A stretch of DNA of 64,000 nt from Natrinema halophilum (GCF_013402815.2 NZ_CP058601.1:62001-126000); one strand, 5' to 3'; positions 1-9,124 are shown, numbered from the stretch's first letter. A program made the numbers and translations. The notes: a model not told the origin generated them from the sequence alone.

Positions 1-242
1 TTTGTTCCGGATCAATCCCATTTTCGCGGTTCAATCCAACCGACTGTCCAGCGGCGGTTCATATCGGCTACCAAAACCGTTGAAACCGCCAGGCGAAATC
101 GTCACCGATTCGGACGGTGAATAGTCGGTTCAAGCGATGCTGAACACAGCGAATGCGAGTAATAAATCCAGTTGCTAACAAAAACGGACGAATGTGAGCA
201 TTGTGTCTATGAATAGTTATGATTTGATGGAATATCCGCTCA

Positions 243-1073
243 ATGGTGGATAAATCTTATTCAAGGAGAGGACGCTATGCAGCATATATGAACGAGAATC
301 ACGGGAGGAACGAGGACCGCAGGAGAGATGAAATCTCGAGTGACGATCTATTCGACGTCCTTTCCGACGAAAAACGACGAGCGGTGCTGTTCCACCTTCG
401 CCAACATGGAGCCGCGACGGTCGACGAACTCGTCGACGTACTCGTCGGTATCGGCGAGGGAAACTTTACGGAGAGCGGCCGTGAGCACGTCTTTATCTCG
501 TTGTATCATGTTCACCTGCCTAAACTCGCAGGACAGGGGCTCATCTCATACGATCCGGACGACCAAATCGTCGAGTTCACGGCCACCAGTGACGATGTCG
601 ATGAGTGGCTCGACCTGGCGGTCCGTCGTGATATAGCGATCGAGAGACTCTCCGAAACGCGCGGCCGAAAAGACGATCTGGAGACGATTCGAGTGTTGCT
701 TACCGACGACGAACCGGGTCTCCCCGAAACCGTTGCGGCATACGTCGAGCGCGAGTACGACGAGATGGAGATAACAACTGCGACCAGCACGAGTGAAGCG
801 GTAAATCACCTCGAGGAGGAGTCGTTCGATTGTATCGTAAGCGACTACAAGATGCCGGGCATCAGCGGATTGGACTTCCTCAAGACAGTCCGCGAGAGTG
901 ACGGGACGATTCCGTTCATCCTCTTCACTGCCAAGGGGAGCGAAGAGGTCGCCAGTCAGGCCATTACGAACGGTGTCTCCGACTACGTCACGAAGAGCAC
1001 GGACACCGCTCAGTTCGACGAACTGGCCGATCGGATCCGAAAGGCTGTCGGCCAAAACGGCGATACTGACTAA
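243..1073 (+). CDS. DUF7344 winged-helix protein with C-terminal receiver domain
   Basis: Probable cytoplasmic response regulator. Residues 30-135 form a DUF7344-type winged-helix domain typical of haloarchaea (core DVLSDEKRRAVLFHL). Residues 150-276 are a CheY-like receiver with acidic residues TDDE near its start, phosphoacceptor D201 in VSDYKMPG, and a conserved lysine in DYVTK. The order is reversed from usual response regulators, which carry the receiver first. It lies 17 bp before a hybrid histidine kinase whose own receiver is clearly paralogous, so the two probably form one phosphorelay. The start at 243 has an AT-rich TATA-like stretch near 211-222; an alternative Met is at 288. The signal sensed and the target genes are unknown. 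Confidence 0.85.
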   Translation: MVDKSYSRRGRYAAYMNENHGRNEDRRRDEISSDDLFDVLSDEKRRAVLFHLRQHGAATVDELVDVLVGIGEGNFTESGREHVFISLYHVHLPKLAGQGLISYDPDDQIVEFTATSDDVDEWLDLAVRRDIAIERLSETRGRKDDLETIRVLLTDDEPGLPETVAAYVEREYDEMEITTATSTSEAVNHLEEESFDCIVSDYKMPGISGLDFLKTVRESDGTIPFILFTAKGSEEVASQAITNGVSDYVTKSTDTAQFDELADRIRKAVGQNGDTD

Positions 1074-1090
1074 CGACGTTTCTCGAGTAG

Positions 1091-3160
1091 ATGAGCACCG
1101 AACTGGAATCCGACCGCACACGCTCAGTTTGTATCCTTTGTGTCGACGACGATCCAGGCTTCGTCGCGCTGATCTCGAAGCTGTTAGAGCGAGAATCTGA
1201 TCAGTTCACGACGATTACGTCCACGAGCGGTCCAGAAGCGCTCGATCACCTGCAATCGGAGTCGATTGACTGTGTGGTGAGCGATTACCAGATGCCCGGG
1301 ATGGACGGGCTGGAATTTCTCGATCACGTCCGTGCCGAGTACGGTGATCTCCCGTTCATCCTCTTTACGAGCAAAGGCAGCGAGGAGATCGCCAGCGAGG
1401 CAATCTCTCGAGGTGTCACCGATTACCTCCAGAAGGGATCGAATACCGAACTGTACGAAGTGCTCGCCAATCGGGTCCAGAACGCGGTCGCCCAGTACCA
1501 GAGCCAACGCGCCCAGCAGTGGTTACTCGAACTCGCCGAAAACACGGATCAGATTCTTTTTATCTGCTCGCACGACTGGAGCGAGTTGCTGTACGTAAAT
1601 TCCACGTACGAGGACATCTCCGGTCGTTCGATTACCGCCCTTCGGACCGATCCGACGGATATGGTAAGTGCTGTTCACCCCGACGACCGTGAGCAGGTAC
1701 GGGACGCCATGGAGACGGTTTCGGCTGGTGAACCGGTCGATCTTACGTTCCGTGTCAATCCCGACGAACAGTACCAGCGGTGGCTCCGAATCCGTGGAGA
1801 GCCGATTTTCGACGACGAGGGAGCAGTCGTTCGGCTCATCGGTTTCGGGACCGACATCACCGAGGAACAGCGGAGCCGACAGCGCCGTGAGCGCCAACAA
1901 CAGACGCTCGTCGAACTGGCTACCGACGAGGCAGTCACGACCGGAGACCTCGAAACGGCTGCCCGACGGATCACCGAAACCTCGGCGCACGTACTCGACG
2001 TCCCTCGGGTCAACATCTGGCTCTTCGAAGCGGACGACGACGAGGGGACTCTCAACTGCGTGGATCACTACGAAAAGAGCCGTGACGAGCACTCGAGTGA
2101 CAAGCAGGTAACTGCGACGGATTATCCAACGTATTTCTCGGCGCTCGAATCCCAGCGATCGATCGCTGCCGATACCGCCCGTGAAGACCCGCGCACGGCG
2201 GAGTTGACGGACGACTACCTCGAGGTCCACGACATCGGCGCGTTGTTGGACAGCCCTGTCCGGTCGGAGGGAAAGATGATCGGCGCGATCTGTCACGAAC
2301 ACGTCGGTGGCCCGCGGGAGTGGACGGAAGACGAGATCGAATTCGTCAGTGACGTCTCCGATATCGTCTACCGGGCGTTTCGCAACCGTGAACGGAACGA
2401 GTACGAGCGGGAACTCGAGCGCCAGAACGAACGCTTAGAGGAATTCGCCGCCGTCGTCAGTCACGACCTGACGAATCCGCTGACCGTGGCCAGTACCTCG
2501 CTCGATATGGCTCGCGACAGCGGAGACGAGGCGGACTTCGAGCGTGCCGAGGAGGCGCTCGATCGAATGGACGACCTCATCGATGACCTCCTCACGCTCG
2601 CACGACAGGGCCAGCAGGTCGAAGAGACCGTGCCAATCGCACTCGATGCAGTGGCAGAGTCCGCCTGGGAGGGGGTTCAGAGCGACGATGCAACATTGAT
2701 CGTCGATTTCGACGCGTATCGGATCACGGCCGACGAGGCCAGACTGCACCAACTGTTCGAGAACCTCTTCTCGAACGCCATCGAACACGGTTCGAAGCGC
2801 GGTCGAACGGACGGTTCAGCGTCAGAGCCTGCCAAGACACAGCGTGAATCGGAGGAGGGGGCAGGTGTCGAGGGTGTCACCATCACAGTCGGTCTCCTCG
2901 AAGCGGAGGCGGGATTCTACGTGGCTGACGACGGCCCCGGCCTCCCGGACGTCGAGCGCGAGCTACTCTTCGAGAAGGGGTTTTCCACGACCGAAGGGGG
3001 GACGGGCTTTGGCCTCTCGATCGTCGAGAGCATCGCCAGCGCTCACGGCTGGACTGTCGAGGCGACCGACAGCGAGGCGGGTGGTGCCAGGTTCGAGATC
3101 CGATTCGGCACGGACAACCCGTGGTCACAGCGAGCGGACGAGCAACGGAGCGGGGAGTGA
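1091..3160 (+). CDS. Receiver-PAS-GAF histidine kinase
   Basis: Cytoplasmic hybrid sensor kinase of 689 aa without membrane segments. Order: receiver at residues 12-130 (phosphoacceptor D65 in SDYQMPG, lysine 115), PAS at about 145-265, GAF at about 275-435, HisKA with H458 in VVSHDLTNP, and HATPase_c at about 550-680 with N-box (LFENLFSNAIEHG), G1 (DDGPGLP) and G2 (GGTGFGLSIV). It autophosphorylates on H458 by family knowledge. Its receiver closely resembles the one in the preceding gene (both share PFILFT and KGSEE), suggesting duplication and phosphotransfer between them. Both genes are on the same strand with a 17-bp gap, so probably one operon. The ligand is unknown. Confidence 0.92.
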   Translation: MSTELESDRTRSVCILCVDDDPGFVALISKLLERESDQFTTITSTSGPEALDHLQSESIDCVVSDYQMPGMDGLEFLDHVRAEYGDLPFILFTSKGSEEIASEAISRGVTDYLQKGSNTELYEVLANRVQNAVAQYQSQRAQQWLLELAENTDQILFICSHDWSELLYVNSTYEDISGRSITALRTDPTDMVSAVHPDDREQVRDAMETVSAGEPVDLTFRVNPDEQYQRWLRIRGEPIFDDEGAVVRLIGFGTDITEEQRSRQRRERQQQTLVELATDEAVTTGDLETAARRITETSAHVLDVPRVNIWLFEADDDEGTLNCVDHYEKSRDEHSSDKQVTATDYPTYFSALESQRSIAADTAREDPRTAELTDDYLEVHDIGALLDSPVRSEGKMIGAICHEHVGGPREWTEDEIEFVSDVSDIVYRAFRNRERNEYERELERQNERLEEFAAVVSHDLTNPLTVASTSLDMARDSGDEADFERAEEALDRMDDLIDDLLTLARQGQQVEETVPIALDAVAESAWEGVQSDDATLIVDFDAYRITADEARLHQLFENLFSNAIEHGSKRGRTDGSASEPAKTQRESEEGAGVEGVTITVGLLEAEAGFYVADDGPGLPDVERELLFEKGFSTTEGGTGFGLSIVESIASAHGWTVEATDSEAGGARFEIRFGTDNPWSQRADEQRSGE

Positions 3161-3621
3161 GGGCACCGGTTCCGTTCTGTCCCTCGGAGGCGCTGAATCC
3201 AAGTACTCGTCCGAGCCGATCGTCGCAGGGAAGCGTACGGCATCCGATCGACGCGTCACACTCGATCGCCACCATCACTGTCACCCGTCACATCCGATCA
3301 CCGCTTCGTTACACACATTCAATAACGTATAAGTAACTGACTGGGGAGATTCAAATTAGGGCGTAGAACCGCCAACGTGCGAAACGGTTGGCCGGGTGTA
3401 GGAGACCCGACCTACGTCCTCCGCAGCTGAAGGACAATGTATATTCGAACACGTAGTTACGAAATTGTTTCGGTAGCACCGGCTGAACGAACGTCCGCCG
3501 CCTCCGTCCATTCGGCGACCGACACTGGCGGTCGTTTTCGCGACACTCCGCCCCTCGAGAGGGCGACTCCACCGTCGAACGACGCGCCCCAGAGCGACGT
3601 TCGCCCGGGGGACGGTCGCGT
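3161..3621. other. 461-bp intergenic stretch, no gene seen
   Basis: All frames here contain low-complexity Arg/Ser-rich translations without recognisable domains. An AT-rich patch near 3325-3355 could hold a promoter for the small gene at 3622. I see no RNA gene or mobile-element end. Confidence 0.5.
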
Positions 3622-3843
3622 ATGAACTCACGCGACGACGATTCGGTTCAATCGCGCGACGACGACCGTATGCGGGTCCGCCTCGAGGAGATCCGCGCGG
3701 ATCTCGAGACGCTCGACGATTACCTGCTCGAACCGCTGTCTCTCCAGCCGGCAATCGCGAACCTCGAGATGACGCTCGAGGTGTACCGAGACCTACCCAC
3801 TGACGGCGACGAGAGATCGGTGGCGGCCGAGGCCGATGACTGA
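3622..3843 (+). CDS. Small acidic helical protein, hypothetical
   Basis: A 73-aa protein of unknown function. The part from the internal Met at residue 17 (MRVRLEEIRADLETLDDYL) is acidic and strongly helical, typical of small haloarchaeal proteins, and its codon third positions are GC-rich. No domain is recognised. It is isolated: the kinase is 460 bp upstream, and the next gene is 330 bp downstream on the other strand. The true start may be ATG 3670. It could be a spurious frame. Confidence 0.45.
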   Translation: MNSRDDDSVQSRDDDRMRVRLEEIRADLETLDDYLLEPLSLQPAIANLEMTLEVYRDLPTDGDERSVAAEADD

Positions 3844-4175
3844 CGCGAGCGGCGACCCCGTGGTCGGCCCCTGACGTGGAGCCATCCGTATCGCGGCCCT
3901 AACCGGTGCTCCCTCCAGAACGTCTGAGACACGGCGGAGGCCACGGTTTCGACCGCTGGCACGAGCGGAGACCGGTCTCGAGAGCGGCCGTCCATCTATC
4001 GAGCGGGGCTCCGTCGTTACGGGACATTGACGGTATCGCGACAAAAATCCGACTTCCTTTGACCGACGCTGTCCGTACCATACGTACCCGCTGCCGCACG
4101 GATCTTTTCGTTGACGACGACCGCTTTGCTTCGGCTCGAGATGCGTCCGAACGGGAGTCGATAGACGGGAACGCG
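3844..4175. other. 332-bp intergenic stretch, no gene seen
   Basis: This lies between the convergent ends of the small gene at 3622 and the permease at 4176. The open frames crossing it are opposite-strand shadows of the permease. No hairpin of note was recognised. Confidence 0.5.
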
Positions 4176-5504
4176 TTAGTCCGCAGCGTGGGCGTGTTCG
4201 CCGTGACCGCCTTCGTCGGGGGTATTCGAGCGGTGGAGCCAGTAGAGGAACAGGAAGAACGCGGTTGCTGCCACGTTGAGCGCCATCTTGTAGTTCATCT
4301 CGATTTTGACCTCCGCGATCTGCGCCGTCGAGGGGTCCGGGATGAATCCGAGTCCGAGGAACAGGAAGTGGATGATGACCCCCGTGAGAACCGCCGAAAT
4401 AAAGATCATCCCCGAGAGGATGGCAGCGAACGTCGAACCGTAGTATTCGCGGTAGGCGTCCATGATCGGCGGGACGATGAGGTCGGCGTAGATGTACGAG
4501 AGCACCGATCCGAACGGGAGCCCGTTCGTCCAGAGGACGGCACCGAACGGGACGTTGCCGACCGAACAGACGAACGTGGCGACGCCGATTATCGCGCCGA
4601 GCGCTGCAGTCCAGACGATGTACACGGGCAGTCCGAACGTCGGCTCGGAAAAGACGGACGTCCAGACCTCTCGCGGAATGAACCCGGCGATGAGCCCAGC
4701 AAAGACGAAGCCGATCGCGATCTCGTCCCAGAGCATTCCCCACTCCTTCCACTGTTTGTCGGCCAGCGCCTTCCACCCCGAGAGCGACGTCGCCTGCTCG
4801 CGGACGGTGGTATTCGCCTTCTCTGGGTCGAAGCTTTCCGCACAGGACTGCGAGCAGAAGTAGTATGTCTGGCCGTCGTGCTCGGTCGAATAATCGGCCT
4901 CCTCGGGGTTGAGCTCCATTCCACAAACGGGGTCCTGGACGGTCGCTTCGCCCTCCTCGAGGACGTTCCGTCGGGCCTGTTCGACGACGGCGTCGGGGAC
5001 GAGATACACGAAGCCCACCGCCATCATCCCGATGAGTATGAATCCGCCGACGACGTTCGCCAGGAGGAACTGCCAGCCGAGCAGGATCCAGATGACGGCG
5101 CCGATCTCGATGACGAGATTCGTCGAGGCGAACATGAACGCGCCGAGGGTGGCTGCGGCGGATCCGCCCTTCTTGAACAGGTTCTTCGCGGTTGCGATAG
5201 CGCTGTACGAACACGACGAGGAGACGAACCCGAACAGCGACCCGTAGCCGATTTCGCGGGGTCCGTGTCCCTCGAGGAGGTCCGAGACCGCCTCGTTCGA
5301 CGTCCAGGCCTCGACACCGCCTGCGATAGCGAATCCGATCACGAGCGCCCACCACGTGATCCACACCATCGCGATTGTGGTCGTCACGAACTGTCGCGTG
5401 CTTTCGAGGAAGAACGCACGCAACGGCTTCGTCGTCGTGAATACGCCGATGCCGACCGTCGCGAGCGCGATGATCGAGAGGATCGCGTATTCGTTTCTGT
5501 CCAC
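4176..5504 (-). CDS. DUF318/ArsP-type permease with internal YHS domain
   Basis: Integral membrane permease of 442 aa in the ArsP/YraQ-like (DUF318) family, whose members export metalloids or metals. Hydrophobic segments flank a cytosolic loop. Each membrane half carries the family motif: CSYSAIATAKNLF in the first and CSVGNVPFGA in the second. The loop at about residues 187-232 is a YHS metal-binding domain (PVCGM, then FCSQSC). The C-terminus is His-rich (GGHGEHAHA). A soft-metal ion such as copper or an arsenic species is the likely substrate, but this is inferred. A TATA-like GTTAAAAATGG at 5521-5531 lies about 20-25 nt upstream of the ATG. It appears monocistronic. Confidence 0.85.
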   Translation of the reverse strand: MDRNEYAILSIIALATVGIGVFTTTKPLRAFFLESTRQFVTTTIAMVWITWWALVIGFAIAGGVEAWTSNEAVSDLLEGHGPREIGYGSLFGFVSSSCSYSAIATAKNLFKKGGSAAATLGAFMFASTNLVIEIGAVIWILLGWQFLLANVVGGFILIGMMAVGFVYLVPDAVVEQARRNVLEEGEATVQDPVCGMELNPEEADYSTEHDGQTYYFCSQSCAESFDPEKANTTVREQATSLSGWKALADKQWKEWGMLWDEIAIGFVFAGLIAGFIPREVWTSVFSEPTFGLPVYIVWTAALGAIIGVATFVCSVGNVPFGAVLWTNGLPFGSVLSYIYADLIVPPIMDAYREYYGSTFAAILSGMIFISAVLTGVIIHFLFLGLGFIPDPSTAQIAEVKIEMNYKMALNVAATAFFLFLYWLHRSNTPDEGGHGEHAHAAD

Positions 5505-5894
5505 AGTTATACTTCGTGGGCCATTTTTAACGGATTTTTGCCTTCGGTATCACGGTCGTTCCCGCCGCTGGATTTACGAGCGCAAACCTGCTTCGACGGT
5601 TTCGATTCCATTCAAAAGGAAACCGGGACGGATGCGCTACTACCGACCACGATTGACGCAGTCACCTCGCGGTGAGATGACGTTCGCTGGAATCGTTCGA
5701 CGGCGGACAGTGTAATACCCGTTACTACCGTCTCGAACCGCTATTCCGGTCGCCGGTTGTGGAACCTGTTTGCGCTGTTCCCTGTTTGCGCTGTTACCCT
5801 GTTGGCGCCGTTACCCTGTTTGCGCTGTATCCCTTTTGCGCTGTTGTCGAAGAGTATCGGGTCACTCGAGTCGCTCACGACAGCCTCGCCGCGC
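5505..5894. other. 390-bp intergenic stretch with 17-bp tandem repeat
   Basis: Contains the promoter of the permease (about 5521-5531 on the minus strand) and, at 5769-5846, a degenerate 16-17-bp tandem repeat. No convincing gene is seen. Confidence 0.6.
5769..5846. repeat. Degenerate 16-17-bp tandem repeat, about 4.7 copies
   Basis: Units start at 5769, 5785, 5802, 5819 and 5835 and follow the pattern tttgcgctgttaccctg, with 16- and 17-bp versions and a few substitutions. The array lies 49 bp past the 3' end of the Tat-protein gene at 5895-6875 and upstream of the permease promoter. The mixed unit length does not preserve a reading frame, so it is probably non-coding. Confidence 0.9.
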
Positions 5895-6875
5895 TCAGGC
5901 GTCGCCCTCGAACGACTCGAAGCTGTCGATCGTAATCGCGATCGCGTCCGCACCGGGCACGTCGCGAACGCTGTACCTGGTTGGGTAGGTCCCGGCTCGG
6001 GCGTACGTCGTTGGTTGGGCGATCGGCCGACTCTCGGTCCCAGAGTGTGCTCGAAGGTACTCGCGGGTGAGCATCGGTTCGACGAACGTCAGTTCGGCCG
6101 TGCCGTCCCCGTCGGGGTCGGACGCACCCCAGATGAGCGTGTTCGTGAACGTCCCGCCGTTCATTTCGGGGACGGTCGGATCGACCAGGTGTTCGCCCAT
6201 GTCGGTGATGACCCGTTCGTCGACGACTGGACTGCGTACGAACCCGCCGGGGAGGTATTCGGCCGGCAACTCGTACGACGGCGCGGTGGGACCGGTGATC
6301 GCGTCGACGGTCGCAGCCGGAAGCATGTGAAAGTGAATATCGAGGTGCGGCGCCGACCAGACGGGTGGATGGCCGGCCGGGTTCCAGTTCACCCCCAGGA
6401 ACGTAAACGGCGTCGCGGTCGATGCCGGAAGCGGAAGGAAAAACTCCTGGGACCACCGGTGATGGATCGGGAGTGCCCGACCGGTCGGACCGTACTTGTC
6501 CGAATACCGCGACTCGCCGGCAGCCTCGAGGTCGCCCGCCGACGGGAGCCCGTCGAGGACAGCGCGCTCTATGTACAGTCCGTGGTGGGTCGGTCCGCCA
6601 GACCGGGTCCCCGTCGTGAACGACCTCGCCCGTCCGTTTCCGAGTCGGACGTGGTCACCCCATTTCGTGATTCCGGGGAGGAACTCACCCTTTCGGTCCA
6701 AGTCGCTGGTATCGCTGGCGCTGCCAAGACCGCTCGTACCGAGACCAGCTGCGGCTACAGGGATCGCCCGCAGGAATCGACGCCGGCTCGGTCGACCGTC
6801 GTTTTCCTCGAGAGTGTGCGTTGTATCGATCCGCTCGGCCTGTCTGCCCGACGATTGCTGTCGCCCGCTTCCCAT
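5895..6875 (-). CDS. Tat-exported DUF5602-like protein
   Basis: Exported protein of 326 aa. The N-terminus carries a twin-arginine motif (SRRRFLRA, about residues 29-36) followed by a short hydrophobic Ala/Gly segment. The mature part has a histidine-rich motif PHLDIHFHML and resembles the DUF5602 (TTHB210-like) family, whose function is unknown. The family call is from recognition only. The promoter TTATAAGG at 6898-6905 lies about 25 nt before the ATG, so the mRNA is probably leaderless, which supports this start. The next gene (HTH-10 regulator) is on the same strand 150 bp upstream. Confidence 0.75.
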   Translation of the reverse strand: MGSGRQQSSGRQAERIDTTHTLEENDGRPSRRRFLRAIPVAAAGLGTSGLGSASDTSDLDRKGEFLPGITKWGDHVRLGNGRARSFTTGTRSGGPTHHGLYIERAVLDGLPSAGDLEAAGESRYSDKYGPTGRALPIHHRWSQEFFLPLPASTATPFTFLGVNWNPAGHPPVWSAPHLDIHFHMLPAATVDAITGPTAPSYELPAEYLPGGFVRSPVVDERVITDMGEHLVDPTVPEMNGGTFTNTLIWGASDPDGDGTAELTFVEPMLTREYLRAHSGTESRPIAQPTTYARAGTYPTRYSVRDVPGADAIAITIDSFESFEGDA

Positions 6876-6896
6876 GAAATCTCATCAATCCAACAG

Positions 6897-6906
6897 CTTA
6901 TAAGGA
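6897..6906 (-). promoter_or_regulatory. TATA box of the Tat-exported protein gene
   Basis: The minus-strand sequence CCTTATAAGC is centred about 27 nt upstream of ATG 6875. This spacing is that of a leaderless haloarchaeal transcript. Confidence 0.6.
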
Positions 6907-7025
6907 TATTCATACCTAGTACCATTGGTCATTTCCCACGTCGAGAAAAGAAGTTCGACCACGGAGCGTACTCCCGGTGGCCCAAGAGAGTCGATGATCG
7001 GATCGACGAGTTCCAGAACGCACTC

Positions 7026-7682
7026 TCACCGAACCAGCGCACCGAACACTCGCTCCTCGATCTTGCGGAGGTGTTCTCCGGCGGTCGCGGGTGCAATTCC
7101 AACGGTTGTCGCCACGTCTTCGTGCGTCGCCTGCCGGGGTGCATTGTAGTATCCGACTTCGACGGCCGCTTCGAGCACCTCCCGCTGTCGAGCCGTCAGT
7201 TCCCTCGTAAACGATCCCTCATCCGGTTCGTACGTACCTGTCTTGACGACCTCGAACGTTACTGCGGCCGCGTCAGCGGCGTATTCGAACAGCTCCCGCA
7301 AGTCTGACTCGCTTCCCAGATACGTTATTCGAAGCGACCCGTCGGACGTAATGCGGATCGGCATCTCGAGGATCATATCCGACTCCCGTTCGAGTTCCAG
7401 TATCCGGCGCGTTACATCCGTTGGCTCGAACTGACTCACCGCCATCCACCGCGTCCCCCCGGAGACGAGATAGTCGATGACTGCGGGAGAATCCCGCATG
7501 ATCTCCTCGTAACGAGTCTTGTCGCCGCTTCCCTCGGCGAGCAACAGTACCGTTCCGTCGGGAAGGAGTTCGACGTTGTGAATCGCTTCTCGTTCGATCG
7601 ACGGCTCGTCCGAGAGAGCTCGACCGAGCGGATGGAACCCGCTGCTTTCAGCGGGGTGGGCGAGCACCGTGAGATAGCGCAT
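7026..7682 (-). CDS. Bat-like HTH-10 family transcription regulator
   Basis: Putative DNA-binding regulator of 218 aa in the bacterio-opsin-activator (Bat/HTH-10) family of Halobacteria. The N-terminal 155 residues form the sensor-like domain of this family. The C-terminal HTH-10 domain (about 163-215) has the signature LTARQREVLEAAVEVGYY and ends in EHLRKIEERVFGAL. It is divergent from the FAD monooxygenase at 7769 with only 86 bp between the starts, so control of that gene is plausible. The codons for HPAESSGFHPL near the N-terminus form a perfect hairpin at 7638-7655. Confidence 0.88.
   Translation of the reverse strand: MRYLTVLAHPAESSGFHPLGRALSDEPSIEREAIHNVELLPDGTVLLLAEGSGDKTRYEEIMRDSPAVIDYLVSGGTRWMAVSQFEPTDVTRRILELERESDMILEMPIRITSDGSLRITYLGSESDLRELFEYAADAAAVTFEVVKTGTYEPDEGSFTRELTARQREVLEAAVEVGYYNAPRQATHEDVATTVGIAPATAGEHLRKIEERVFGALVR
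7638..7655. repeat. Perfect 7-bp hairpin inside coding sequence
   Basis: CCCGCTG-CTTT-CAGCGGG lies within codons 10-16 of the HTH-10 regulator. It looks like the short hairpins seen at ends of haloarchaeal IS200/IS605-type elements, but it could be chance in GC-rich DNA. Confidence 0.5.
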
Positions 7683-7768
7683 ACGCGAGGACAGACACGG
7701 GTGTCGGACTTAAAGAACCGCGAATAACTTGCAGCCGGCGCTTCGTCGACGCCGCCGAAGAATGGCGT

Positions 7769-8968
7769 ATGAACGACAGCCAGACGACGTCCGATATCGC
7801 CATCGTCGGCGGCGGAATCTGTGGATTAACCACCGCGATCGCGCTCGAGCAACGGGGACTGTCGCCGACCGTTTACGAGGCGGCGTCCGAGTACCGACCG
7901 ATCGGTGCCGGACTGCTCTTGCAGACCAATGCCCTCCTCGTTTTCGACCGCCTCGGCATCGTCGACCGCGTTCGGGCCGCAGGCGTCCCCCTCGAGGACG
8001 TACAGATTCGGTCTCCGGACGGACGGGTACTCCAACGATTCGATCTAGACGGACTCGAGCGTCGCGACTTCGGATACGGCTACGTCGCGATTCATCGCGG
8101 TGACCTCCAGCGGATACTCCTGGACGAATTGAGTACCGACGTCGAAACTGGAATGGCGTGTACGGACGTTACCGGGACGGAATCGCCGGCCGTCCTGTTC
8201 GACGACGGGACGCTCGTTCGTCCTGACGTTCTCATCGGAGCGGACGGCATCGACTCCGAGGTCCGGAACGTGATCGCCCCGGACGTCGAACTGCAAGCGC
8301 TTGATAGCGTCGTCTATCGGGCTATCGCCGAGATCGAGTCACTCGACCGCCATCGCAGGCTCGGATTCGAGGTCTGGGGTGACGGAACGTACACCGGCGG
8401 CGCACCGATCGCCTCCGATCGGTTTTACTGGTTCGCGACGGTTCAGAAAGGAGCGGCAGACGCGATAGATTCCCGAGAACTGACGGCGGTGCTTCGCGAC
8501 CGATTCGCCGAGTTTCCGGATCCGGTCCCGTCCGTGCTCGAGTCACTCGAACCGGCGGATGTTTTTCGGACGGATCTAACTGACGTTCCCTCGCTCGACC
8601 GATGGTCCCGGGGCTCCGTCGTGCTCGCCGGTGATGCGGCACACGGCATGGTGCCGTTTGCCGGGCAGGGTGCAGCACAGGCGATCGAGGACGCGCTTAT
8701 GCTGGCGCATTCGATCGATCGCCACGGGACGCCGGCCGATGCGTTCGAGGCGTACGAAGCGGAGCGAAAGACGAGAGCCGACCGAATCCGCGCCGAGGCA
8801 CGCAGACTCGGGACCCTCGGGACGATGCGTTCGAGCATCGGTTGCCGAGTGCGAAATTTCGCGGTCGCGCACCTTCCGGCCGCGCTTTTCCACCGGTTTC
8901 GTCTCCGACGGATGTCCGGTACCTCGCTTCCCGAGGCCGCCACCTGTGACCCGTTCTCGAGGAGATAA
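7769..8968 (+). CDS. FAD-dependent aromatic-type monooxygenase
   Basis: Flavoprotein hydroxylase of 399 aa, class A (p-hydroxybenzoate hydroxylase fold), cytoplasmic. Visible motifs: dinucleotide-binding IVGGGICGLTTAIAL at residues 9-23, the middle DG-type motif IGADGIDSEVR, and the second FAD motif GDAAHGMVPFAGQG at about residue 288. Such enzymes use NAD(P)H and O2 to hydroxylate or epoxidise a substrate; the substrate cannot be read from sequence. The length is normal for the family. It is divergent from the HTH-10 regulator with an 86-bp shared promoter region, suggesting local regulation. Confidence 0.88.
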   Translation: MNDSQTTSDIAIVGGGICGLTTAIALEQRGLSPTVYEAASEYRPIGAGLLLQTNALLVFDRLGIVDRVRAAGVPLEDVQIRSPDGRVLQRFDLDGLERRDFGYGYVAIHRGDLQRILLDELSTDVETGMACTDVTGTESPAVLFDDGTLVRPDVLIGADGIDSEVRNVIAPDVELQALDSVVYRAIAEIESLDRHRRLGFEVWGDGTYTGGAPIASDRFYWFATVQKGAADAIDSRELTAVLRDRFAEFPDPVPSVLESLEPADVFRTDLTDVPSLDRWSRGSVVLAGDAAHGMVPFAGQGAAQAIEDALMLAHSIDRHGTPADAFEAYEAERKTRADRIRAEARRLGTLGTMRSSIGCRVRNFAVAHLPAALFHRFRLRRMSGTSLPEAATCDPFSRR

Positions 8969-9124
8969 CGCACGACGATCGGAACACGCGAGTGTACGTT
9001 CGACACCAGACTAAAGTCGCTGTCGTCGACCGGCCAGGACCGGATCCGAACCCGTGTTTGCGACCGGTCGACGTCGGTACATCGCTGCGATACTCGAATC
9101 AGTACTGGATGCGACGATTTGGAG

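Noticed and set aside
3341-3356. T-loop-like sequence gattcaaatt
   Set aside because: No acceptor stem or anticodon arm can be built around it; no tRNA gene was found anywhere in the window.
3906-5675. 589-codon plus-strand open frame
   Set aside because: It lies opposite the permease gene and translates to an Arg/Asp-rich sequence without domains. The minus strand shows a clear membrane protein with family motifs.
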